This document shows, one piece after another, positions 1 to 6,834 of a stretch of DNA of 64,000 bases. The position numbers and the translations under genes are program-made. Position 1 is the first letter of the stretch. Each line of letters opens with the position of its first letter. The notes under the pieces were generated by a model that had not been told where the DNA came from, ran no database searches, and was given only the letters and a program-made list of their open reading frames with translations. Origin of the DNA: CBDCRK01 sp965220955 (GTDB lineage: Bacteria; Desulfobacterota; Binatia; Bin18; CBDCRK01); NCBI GenBank assembly GCA_965220955.1, contig CBDCRK010000017.1, positions 1 to 64,000 on the forward strand, written 5' to 3'.

Positions 1-1
1 T

Positions 2-568
2 GGTGATGCCTTTTGTGCCGAAATCGACTTCCCCAGCTTTGGTAATATTGGCACGCCGCGCGGCTGGGATAAAATTTACTGGGAGGGAAAGCGGCTTCTC
101 ATGAACCTTTTAGACATTGAGGTGCCCATGATTGCCGCGGTCAACGGCCCGGCCCTGATCCATGCCGAAATAGCAGTGCTATGTGACATTGTGCTGGCGG
201 CTGACACCGCCGCATTTCAGGATGCCCCGCATTTCAAAAACGGCGTGGTTCCCGGGGATGGAGTGCATGTGATCTGGCCTTTGCTTCTGGGCACAAACCG
301 GGGCCGGTATTTTCTCTTGACCGGACAGAAACTCTCTGCCCAAGAGGCCCTAAATCTGGGTGTAGCCAATGAGGTGGTGCCGCGTGACCAGCTCTTATCC
401 CGGGCGTGGGAACTGGCCGAACAACTAGTCAAGCAGCCGCCCCTCACCCTGCGCTACAGCCGAGTGGTCCTTACCCTGCAGCTTAAGCGGCTCATGCAAG
501 AGATACTTGGTTATGGCTTGGCCTTGGAGGGGATGGGAGCCATGGATCGGATGAATGTGAGCAGCTGA
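2..568 (+). CDS. Crotonase-superfamily hydrolase resembling 6-oxocamphor hydrolase (5' end outside window)
   Basis: The reading frame is open from base 2, so only the C-terminal ~188 residues are present and the start lies upstream. The fold is crotonase, but it does not look like an enoyl-CoA hydratase: the two catalytic Glu positions are occupied by other residues (PHFKNG and GRYFLLTG). It matches what I recall of 6-oxocamphor hydrolase, a C-C-bond-cleaving beta-diketone hydrolase. That includes a His in HAEIAVL, a second His in QDAPHF and the Asp of VVPGDG, which correspond to the His/Asp catalytic residues of that enzyme. The stop is 9 bp before the next gene, so the two may be cotranscribed. 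The substrate is unknown; a cyclic 1,3-diketone is the natural suggestion. The assignment rests on remembered family sequence, not on a search. Confidence 0.75.
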   Translation, partial: GDAFCAEIDFPSFGNIGTPRGWDKIYWEGKRLLMNLLDIEVPMIAAVNGPALIHAEIAVLCDIVLAADTAAFQDAPHFKNGVVPGDGVHVIWPLLLGTNRGRYFLLTGQKLSAQEALNLGVANEVVPRDQLLSRAWELAEQLVKQPPLTLRYSRVVLTLQLKRLMQEILGYGLALEGMGAMDRMNVSS

Positions 569-577
569 GGCCTGTTA

Positions 578-2404
578 ATGTCCGCTTTGATCTACTGTCA
601 GAACCTGACAAAGTCATATGGCGCTAAACGCCTGTTCCATAATCTCACCATTGGCGTGTTTGCCAAAGACCGCTTGGGAATCATTGGTCCTAATGGCTCC
701 GGCAAATCCACTCTCATGAAAATCTTGGCTGGACTCGAACAGGCCGATCAGGGGACTGTGACCCGACGCCAACACCTGCGGGTCGCCTATATTCCCCAAC
801 AGTCTGAGTTTGATCCTGAAGCAACAGTGGTTGAGGAAGTCGAACGTGCCGCCGTTGCCTCTGGGCTGGCTGCTGATGAAATTGCCGCTTGGGTGCAGGA
901 AACGTTGGGACGCATCGGCTTTGAAAAAGGGAGCCAAACTGTAGGCTCCCTCTCCGGGGGATGGGCAAAGCGGCTAGCGATTGCTTGTGGTTTTGTCCAG
1001 AACCCAGATGTGATGTTGCTGGATGAGCCCATGAATCATCTCGACCTGGAAGGGATGAGATGGTTGGAGCAGCTGATGTCCCAAGCCCCGTGGGCTTGGT
1101 TGATAGTGAGCCATGATCGGTGGTTTTTAGAACGCGCCACGAATAAGGTTGCGGAACTAAACAACCGGTATGCGGATGGAATATTTCTTGTCACCGGAAG
1201 GTATTCGGATTTCATCATCAAACGAGAGGAATACCAAAATGCTCAAACCCAGCAGGCCCAGGCGTTGTCAGCAAAGGTGCGACGGGAGGTTGAGTGGCTC
1301 CGGCGCGGACCCAAGGCAAGAGCAACAAAGGCAAAATCTCGGATTGATACCGCACATGCCTTACAGGCGGAACTAGCCGAAATAACCGCGCGCCTCAGCC
1401 AGGAAGAATCCTCCGTTGATTTTGTGGGCTCCGGACGTAAGACCAAACGATTGGTGGTGGTTGAGCACCTCAGCAAAGCCTTTGGACAAAGCCCTCTGAT
1501 TCAAGACCTCGATCTGGTGTTATCCCCGGGAATGGCCTTAGGGGTCCTGGGAAGAAATGGCTCGGGAAAGTCTACCCTGCTCAAATTACTTGCTCAAGCA
1601 CTCGAGCCCGACCGCGGAACCGTCACTCACGCGGACAGTCTGCAGGTTGTATATTTTGATCAGAACCGGGAACAGCTCGACCCCAAGGTGACCTTGCGAG
1701 ACACGCTTTCGGACACTGGACCGTATGTGACTTATCGAGATCGTTCCATACCTCTGGTGTCGTGGGCCAAGCGATTTCACTTTAATCCCGAACAGCTTGA
1801 TCTTCCAGTAGGGCTGCTGTCAGGAGGCGAACAGGCACGGGCTGTCATTGCCCGGTTGATGCTCCAGCCCGCGGATGTGTTGATTCTGGACGAGCCCACC
1901 AATGATCTTGATATCCCAACTCTTGAGGTGCTGGAAGAAAGCCTGCAGGAGTTTCCTGGAGCACTGGTACTGGTTACCCATGATCGATATGTGCTGACCC
2001 AGGTGTGTACCCTGTTTGTGGGGCTGGATGGAACAGGAACGCAGGGTCGGTTTGCCGATTATGATCAATGGGAAGCCTGGATCCATAATCAACCCGCCCA
2101 CGGGAACCCCGAACAAGAGCCTGTGTCAAAGCAGCCTCCTTCTCAGAGCGTCCGACCTCGACGGTTGTCATCCAAAAGGCTGACCTACCGCGAACAACAG
2201 GAGTACACCACCATAGAAGAGCAGATTTTGGCAGCTGAGGCTGAGCTGAAAACCTGCCGCGCCCAAATGGAAGATCCGACCATTGCCACACAACACCTGC
2301 AATTACACAACGTTTATGTTGCGTTCGAAGCAGCGGAACAGGAGGTGGAACGGTTATATGCCAGATGGGCCGAGCTTGAGAATAAGCTGCAGGAAAATCA
2401 TTAA
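578..2404 (+). CDS. ABC-F family ATP-binding protein, Uup type
   Basis: This is a soluble double-ATPase of 608 residues with no membrane segments. Domain 1 has Walker A GPNGSGKST near residue 36, signature LSGGWAKR and Walker B LLDEPMNHLD. Domain 2 has GRNGSGKST near 326, signature LSGGEQAR and LILDEPTNDLD. Both catalytic Glu residues are intact. Between them is a charged linker rich in Arg and Lys, as in ABC-F proteins that act on the ribosome. The last ~70 residues form a charged coiled coil like the C-terminal domain of Uup. The family resolves stalled ribosomes and Uup also limits transposon excision. The ATG at 578 follows the previous stop by 9 bp with only a weak ribosome-binding site. 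Confidence 0.9.
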   Translation: MSALIYCQNLTKSYGAKRLFHNLTIGVFAKDRLGIIGPNGSGKSTLMKILAGLEQADQGTVTRRQHLRVAYIPQQSEFDPEATVVEEVERAAVASGLAADEIAAWVQETLGRIGFEKGSQTVGSLSGGWAKRLAIACGFVQNPDVMLLDEPMNHLDLEGMRWLEQLMSQAPWAWLIVSHDRWFLERATNKVAELNNRYADGIFLVTGRYSDFIIKREEYQNAQTQQAQALSAKVRREVEWLRRGPKARATKAKSRIDTAHALQAELAEITARLSQEESSVDFVGSGRKTKRLVVVEHLSKAFGQSPLIQDLDLVLSPGMALGVLGRNGSGKSTLLKLLAQALEPDRGTVTHADSLQVVYFDQNREQLDPKVTLRDTLSDTGPYVTYRDRSIPLVSWAKRFHFNPEQLDLPVGLLSGGEQARAVIARLMLQPADVLILDEPTNDLDIPTLEVLEESLQEFPGALVLVTHDRYVLTQVCTLFVGLDGTGTQGRFADYDQWEAWIHNQPAHGNPEQEPVSKQPPSQSVRPRRLSSKRLTYREQQEYTTIEEQILAAEAELKTCRAQMEDPTIATQHLQLHNVYVAFEAAEQEVERLYARWAELENKLQENH

Positions 2405-2445
2405 AGATTTCGGCTCATGTCCAGAATGCGTGCAAACTTCTGGAT

Positions 2446-2461
2446 TCCCGCCTGCGCGGGA
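2446..2461. other. Short perfect hairpin between convergent genes
   Basis: TCCCGC and GCGGGA arms of 6 bp with a CTGC loop lie in the ~200-bp gap between two convergent genes. The sequence resembles the common dispersed hairpin built on TTCCCGCCTGCGCGGGAA. No T-run follows on either strand, so a Rho-independent terminator is not clearly supported; it may be a degenerate REP copy. Confidence 0.35.
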
Positions 2462-2606
2462 CGGTGGGATGGGCTACCCCTCTTCACCAGCGCACAGATT
2501 TCATACCTGAACCAAGGTTGCAAATGAGAGTCTTTACGAAAACCCTTTTTCTCCCCCGCGAGAAAACAAATTCCTTCTCCCTTTGGACTCTTAACTCTCT
2601 ATCTAT

Positions 2607-3545
2607 TCAATCTGCAGGTATGCCACCCTCCGTATCCTTAAGGAACCTTACAATCTCTTGATGATAAAAGTCGGCGTCATCCCACATGGCTAGGTGACTA
2701 CCCTTCTCACAGATGGAGACCCGGGCATTCGGCATGCGTTGCCCCATGTCTTCGATATCGGCAACCCTCATTGTGTCGTAACGACCGACTGACAGCAAGG
2801 TGGGAATGGTGATCTGCTTGAGGTCATCCCATCTGTCCCAGGCAGCGAAGTTGCCGGTTATCACAAACTCGTTGGGCCCTTGCATGGTGTTATACACTGG
2901 TTTGGCCAGGTGCTTAAACATCCGCAGAACAGGCTCGGGCCAGGGATCAACGCGACAGATATACTTTTTATAGAGGTGCTCCATTAGCGCCTCTTCATAT
3001 TCGGGGGCATCGAATTTACCCTCAGCTTCATACCGTTTGGTCATAGCAACCAGGTCGGCCGGCAACTTTTCCCTGAGTTCACTGATGTACTTCACATAAG
3101 CTTCAATACTGGCGGTCATGTTGGAAATGATGATTCCCTTGAGGTGTTGTTGGTACTTTAGGGCATACTCGATACCGAGCAGTCCTCCCCAGGAATTACC
3201 AAACAGGTAAAAGTCCTCCAATCCTAAGGCCCTTCTGACTTGCTCGACCTCTTCACGGAATCGGTTGATTGTCCAAAGACTGGTGTCATCGGGCTGGTCG
3301 GAATAATAGGAACCCAGCTGATCATAGAAAATCACCTCAATGCCATGTTGCGGCAAGTAGTCTACAAAACATTCGAAGTACTCATGGGTGCAGCCGGGAC
3401 CGCCGTGCAGAGTGAGAAGCTTGATAGGGCCGTTGCCCACCCGTTGCGTCCATACCTTGTACTTGCCATCCACAGGTATCATTTCCACACCAGGAGCATT
3501 CTGCTTGTCCCATTTATCCATATCGTTTTTATCCTTCGCTGACAC
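2607..3545 (-). CDS. Proline iminopeptidase, tricorn-factor F1-like (alpha/beta hydrolase, peptidase S33)
   Basis: The 312-residue protein is a cytoplasmic alpha/beta hydrolase. The oxyanion motif HGGPG is at residues 47-51. The nucleophile elbow GNSWGG places Ser at 118, the acid is Asp near 257 (GRYDTM) and the catalytic His is near 284 (GSHLAMW). The GPNEF segment and overall spacing match archaeal tricorn-interacting factor F1, which removes N-terminal Pro and other residues from short peptides. There is no signal peptide. The gene is convergent with the ABC-F gene and about 110 bp from the small Fe-S protein gene upstream on its own strand. Substrate preference cannot be read from the sequence; epoxide hydrolases and other S33 members are less likely because HGGPG is diagnostic. 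Confidence 0.88.
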   Translation of the reverse strand: MSAKDKNDMDKWDKQNAPGVEMIPVDGKYKVWTQRVGNGPIKLLTLHGGPGCTHEYFECFVDYLPQHGIEVIFYDQLGSYYSDQPDDTSLWTINRFREEVEQVRRALGLEDFYLFGNSWGGLLGIEYALKYQQHLKGIIISNMTASIEAYVKYISELREKLPADLVAMTKRYEAEGKFDAPEYEEALMEHLYKKYICRVDPWPEPVLRMFKHLAKPVYNTMQGPNEFVITGNFAAWDRWDDLKQITIPTLLSVGRYDTMRVADIEDMGQRMPNARVSICEKGSHLAMWDDADFYHQEIVRFLKDTEGGIPAD

Positions 3546-3658
3546 CTAACAAAGACATTCGACTGGCGGTACTCTCCGTAGCGCGTAAAACAAGAGAGAC
3601 CCTTGCCCCACTGCGACCAGGACGCTCTCGCAAGCTTGGCTCTGCGCTGCCTTTGGGC

Positions 3659-3841
3659 TTAGTCTTCAGTGATCTGCAGCGCACCAGATGGGCAGGCGGC
3701 AACTGTCTGGCGTATCTCAGCTTCACTTGCTCCCTGTTGGTCAATGACTAACTGCCCATCAACAACCTTGAACACGCTTGAGAGAGTTTTGACACAGTTC
3801 CCAGAGTGGATGCATACCTTGGCATCATACGTAACTTTCAT
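3659..3841 (-). CDS. Small Fe-S cluster protein of the YjdI/Fer4_19 type
   Basis: A 60-residue protein with Cys at 10, 16 and 50 in the pattern C-x5-C ... CPSGAL, and the typical surroundings CIHSGNC and SVFKV. This matches the mono-cluster (4Fe-4S)-binding family found next to oxidoreductases or as a free electron carrier. Only three Cys are in the motif, so a 3Fe-4S cluster is possible. A longer open frame extends upstream, but the start at 3841 is preferred because AAGGAGGGA sits 7-8 bp before its ATG. A 16-bp tandem repeat array begins about 45 bp upstream of the start and may affect its promoter. No obvious redox partner is adjacent. Confidence 0.8.
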   Translation of the reverse strand: MKVTYDAKVCIHSGNCVKTLSSVFKVVDGQLVIDQQGASEAEIRQTVAACPSGALQITED

Positions 3842-3886
3842 GGCTGTCCCTCCTTGTGGTTTATGGAAAAAATGATGACATGAGGT

Positions 3887-4014
3887 GGCTAAGGCCACAT
3901 CTGGCTAAGGCCACATCTGGCTAAGGCCACATCTGGCTAAGGCCACATCTGGCTAAGGCCACATCTGGCTAAGGCCACATCTGGCTAAGGCCACATCTGG
4001 CTAAGGCCACATCT
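3887..4014. repeat. Minisatellite: eight perfect copies of a 16-bp unit
   Basis: The unit GGCTAAGGCCACATCT is repeated eight times without a single mismatch over 128 bp. It lies just upstream of the small Fe-S protein gene (minus strand) and downstream of the CitE-like gene. It has no spacers, so it is not a CRISPR. The 16-bp period is not a multiple of three, and no frame through it belongs to a recognisable gene. Perfect identity suggests recent slippage. Confidence 0.95.
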
Positions 4015-4092
4015 ATAGTCGTTCTGCCTAAACAATGAATTCCTCTAGTCCTTATGACTCTCTTTCTTCATTCCTTACCAACTCTGCCATGA

Positions 4093-4971
4093 TTATCCTA
4101 CACCCGCCTTTTGCGCTCGCTCCAGTACCCGCTTTTCGAGATCAGCAATAGGGCCGTCGATCATACGTCCGTGGAAGGAAACGGCCCCATGACCTTCAGC
4201 CACTGCCTTGTCAAATTCGGCCAGCAGCTCGTGAGCATAGGTAACTTCCTCGGGGGTGGGGGTGTACACTGTGTTCACCGGCGACACCTGGTTGGGATGG
4301 ATGCAGGCTTTGCCCTCGTAGCCGAGCGACTTTCCTTGTTGGGTTTCAGCCATGAACCCTTCGCTGTCATTGATCTGCAGAAAAACGTTATCGATTGGAT
4401 CTAGTCCAGAGGCTTTGGCCGCTAGGGCAACCTGGCAGCGAGCATGGAAAATCACTCCCTCGGTTGAGGGGGCTGCCTTTATGCCCATGGCCAGGGAGAG
4501 GTCCCCGTGCCCAAAGAGGAGGGCATCAATCCTCGGGGTTGCCCGGGCAATGGTAAAAACGCTGCCAATGGCCTCTGGGCTTTCAATAATGGGAAGCAGT
4601 TTGACCTTTCCGAGAGGCTGGCCCGAACGTTTCTCTACTAGAGAGACCAACTGATCAACAAAACGGATTCCCTCAACTGAATTAGTCTTGGGTACTACGA
4701 AAGCATCTGCTCCTGCTGCCACCATGGCCAGGACATCATCAAAGAAGAAGTCGGTGTCCTGCCCATTAATGCGTACTGTACGCTCGAAGCGAGCAAAGGC
4801 AGGATCTTGTAGCACCTGGCCAAGGGTCTCTCGTGCGGCCGCCTTGCGCTCGGGTGCTACCGCATCTTCCAGGTCAAAGATCAAGGAGTCAGCCGGCGAG
4901 TCTTGGGCTTTGACAATCTTACGTTCATCGCTACCAGGAACAAACAGCAGGCTACGCCGAAGTCGAGACAT
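4093..4971 (-). CDS. CoA ester lyase of the CitE / HpcH-HpaI superfamily
   Basis: The 292-residue protein carries the family's landmarks in order: LLFVPGSDERKI at the N-terminus, the acidic metal-site segment IFDLEDAV, RINGQDT, VVPKTNS, LLPIIESPEAIGS and LLFGHGDLSLAMGI. These enzymes form a TIM barrel and cleave or form 3-hydroxyacyl-CoA bonds (citryl-, malyl- or citramalyl-CoA) with Mg2+. There is no citrate lyase alpha or gamma partner nearby, so it is a stand-alone lyase. A CaiB/BaiF CoA transferase lies about 550 bp upstream on the same strand. That pairing is seen in citramalate, itaconate and mesaconate degradation. Which acyl-CoA it uses is undetermined. Confidence 0.88.
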   Translation of the reverse strand: MSRLRRSLLFVPGSDERKIVKAQDSPADSLIFDLEDAVAPERKAAARETLGQVLQDPAFARFERTVRINGQDTDFFFDDVLAMVAAGADAFVVPKTNSVEGIRFVDQLVSLVEKRSGQPLGKVKLLPIIESPEAIGSVFTIARATPRIDALLFGHGDLSLAMGIKAAPSTEGVIFHARCQVALAAKASGLDPIDNVFLQINDSEGFMAETQQGKSLGYEGKACIHPNQVSPVNTVYTPTPEEVTYAHELLAEFDKAVAEGHGAVSFHGRMIDGPIADLEKRVLERAQKAGVG

Positions 4972-4992
4972 GGTTAACTCTCCTATACCTAT

Positions 4993-5208
4993 TTAGGCAG
5001 ACGGTTGCTTAAGCGTGATAGAAAGGGGTTGTTGGCCCTTGAGAGCACTGACCTTGAGAATCGAAAAGCCAATAAGATTTCCCTCCTCATCGACTTTTTC
5101 CATCACCGCATCGTTATCCGTTTCTCGGAAGTACCCTTTTCTTTGCTCAAAAAGCACTTCCAGATAATCCCCTTCTTGATCGTACCAAACCCTTACTTCT
5201 TCTCCCAT
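4993..5208 (-). CDS. DUF2283 family small protein, probable antitoxin partner
   Basis: A 71-residue protein with the DUF2283 pattern: VWYDQEGDYLEV at the start, then ETDNDAVMEKVDEEGNLIGF. The family consists of small beta-rich proteins often found next to nuclease-like genes. Its ATG lies inside the 3' end of the preceding gene on the same strand (16-bp overlap), so the pair is translationally coupled. By position and size it is the likely antitoxin of the PBECR2-like protein. No DNA-binding motif is visible. It starts 21 bp upstream of the CitE-like lyase gene (start to stop), so transcripts may continue into that gene. Confidence 0.78.
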   Translation of the reverse strand: MGEEVRVWYDQEGDYLEVLFEQRKGYFRETDNDAVMEKVDEEGNLIGFSILKVSALKGQQPLSITLKQPSA

Positions 5209-5498
5209 AAGATTTTCCCTCTCTTGATCGTATCGCTATAGTACGCCGTAATGATGAAGTTGTCACACGATAAGGTTTTGACAACAACGCACAGGAATTT
5301 TTGTGTAACCGGCGTTGATGGATAGTGTTTGTAAAACAATTCAACAGTTTCATCCGTCCTTGACCTCACAGTCTTGTCGGGCACGGCAAGGGTTTCTGCT
5401 ATACGAGGGACCTGCTCTGCCATTTCTGGATGCTCGGTCTGGAGGTGCAGCCTCCGCTCTTCAGTCAGTCGAATCGATCGACCGTGGATGTCTTGCAA
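5193..5498 (-). CDS. PBECR2-type (barnase/EndoU/ColE5/RelE-like) nuclease-fold protein, probable toxin
   Basis: A 101-residue protein with an N-terminal helix region containing LTEERRLHLQTEHPEM, then beta strands ending in FIITAYYSDTIKRGKILW. The conserved His in TEHPEM, the Thr-Ala-Tyr strand and the basic C-terminus are typical of the small PBECR nuclease fold, members of which are proposed or known RNases. It is followed immediately by a DUF2283 gene overlapping its last 16 bp, a combination commonly seen in environmental genomes. I infer a toxin-antitoxin function; activity has not been shown for this family member. The short gap to the CoA transferase stop (17 bp) suggests the module is inserted into a metabolic transcript. 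Confidence 0.68.
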   Translation of the reverse strand: MQDIHGRSIRLTEERRLHLQTEHPEMAEQVPRIAETLAVPDKTVRSRTDETVELFYKHYPSTPVTQKFLCVVVKTLSCDNFIITAYYSDTIKRGKILWEKK

Positions 5499-5515
5499 AA
5501 GAGAAAAATTAGGCT

Positions 5516-6718
5516 TCAGATAACCCCCTCCTCCTTTAATTCTTCCAACTCTTTTTTACTCATGCCCAGCTTCCCACAGTAGATCTCTTCGTTATAGGCA
5601 CCCATTTGGGCAGGAGCCGTCCAGCGAATGGTCCCTGGGGTGCGGGAAAATTTGGGCAGAACGTTTTGCATTTTTACCTGCCCTAGATCCCGGTCTTCAA
5701 CTGTGGTGACGGTCTCTCTAGCCTGGTAGTGAGGGTCATTGAAAATGTCGCGAATATCGTACACGGGTACAAGGGCTGCCTCACACTCATCAAAGCGCTT
5801 GACTACTTCCTCGGCGGTATGTTGGGCAATCCAGTCACCTACAATCTTGTCTACTTCATCAATGTGTTCAACCCGGCTGCGGTTGTCTTTAAAGCGAGGG
5901 TCATTAATCAACTCGGGTTGCCCTATTGCCTTAAATACCCGAGCGGCGATGGCATGGGCATTGGCGGAGAGGGCCAGCCACTTACCGTCCTTGGCCTGGT
6001 AGACATTGCGTGGAGCGCCAATGGACGGCGTTCGGCTGCCCGCGCGATTTTGGATGATACCCAGTTGATCGTAGACAATGGCTTGGTCTCCGAGAATGGT
6101 AAAGATTGGCTCAAGTACGCTTAGGTCCAGCACCTGGCCTTTGCCACTTTTATGGTCGCGCTCGTAGAGGGCCATCATGGTTGCCCAGGTACCGATCTGA
6201 CCAGCAATAGAATCGGCCAATCCTGTGGCTGGCAGAGTAGGGGGACCATTGGGATCCCCGGTGATATGAGCAAAACCGCTCATGGCCTCAGCTAGTGTAC
6301 CAAAGCCCGGTTTGTTCTTGTACGGGCCAGTCTGACCAAAGCCAGAGATTCTTACCAAAATAAGGCGGGGATTAATGGCATGTAGAATCTCCCATCCTAA
6401 GTTCCAACGCTCCAGAGTTCCGGGTCGAAAGTTTTCGGTGAGCACATCGGCATCGGCAATGAGTTTTTTGAGAATTTCCTGCCCCTCGGGTTTATGGAGG
6501 TCCAGGGTAACACACTTTTTATTACGGTTGGTGATCTTCCACCACAGCGGTATCCCGTCTTTGGCCGCTCCCAAGGTACGGAGACTATCTCCTAGTCTGG
6601 GATGCTCAACTTTAATGACTTCAGCCCCATAGTCTCCCATGTTTTGTGAAATTGTGGGTCCGGCAAAGAGCACGGCAATGTCTACCACCTTAAGCCCTTC
6701 CAGGGGCAGGTTTCCCAT
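5516..6718 (-). CDS. Class III CoA transferase (CaiB/BaiF family)
   Basis: The 400-residue length and motifs fit family III CoA transferases, which swap CoA between two carboxylic acids through an aspartyl-CoA anhydride. The catalytic Asp is at 169 in GLADSIAG, the same number as in formyl-CoA transferase. Other landmarks are GDYGAEVIKVE, TENFRPG and RISGFGQTGPY. It is the first gene of a minus-strand run toward the CitE-like lyase and is divergent from hyuA across a 116-bp gap that must hold both promoters. A succinyl-CoA-dependent citramalate or itaconate activation is plausible with the CitE neighbour, but the acid cannot be deduced. Confidence 0.9.
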   Translation of the reverse strand: MGNLPLEGLKVVDIAVLFAGPTISQNMGDYGAEVIKVEHPRLGDSLRTLGAAKDGIPLWWKITNRNKKCVTLDLHKPEGQEILKKLIADADVLTENFRPGTLERWNLGWEILHAINPRLILVRISGFGQTGPYKNKPGFGTLAEAMSGFAHITGDPNGPPTLPATGLADSIAGQIGTWATMMALYERDHKSGKGQVLDLSVLEPIFTILGDQAIVYDQLGIIQNRAGSRTPSIGAPRNVYQAKDGKWLALSANAHAIAARVFKAIGQPELINDPRFKDNRSRVEHIDEVDKIVGDWIAQHTAEEVVKRFDECEAALVPVYDIRDIFNDPHYQARETVTTVEDRDLGQVKMQNVLPKFSRTPGTIRWTAPAQMGAYNEEIYCGKLGMSKKELEELKEEGVI

Positions 6719-6834
6719 AAGATCCCTCCTAGTCCGGTTTGGTCTTTTTTGTGTTTTCTACCTGTTTTTCCTCCAGATAGCAAAGTCCTTCAGGACTGTG
6801 GACAAACTCGACCCGCAGTGGCAGGATAACAGCC

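Noticed and set aside
3887..4014. Tandem 16-bp repeats considered as a CRISPR array
   Set aside because: Units are directly adjacent with no spacers, and no cas genes are present.
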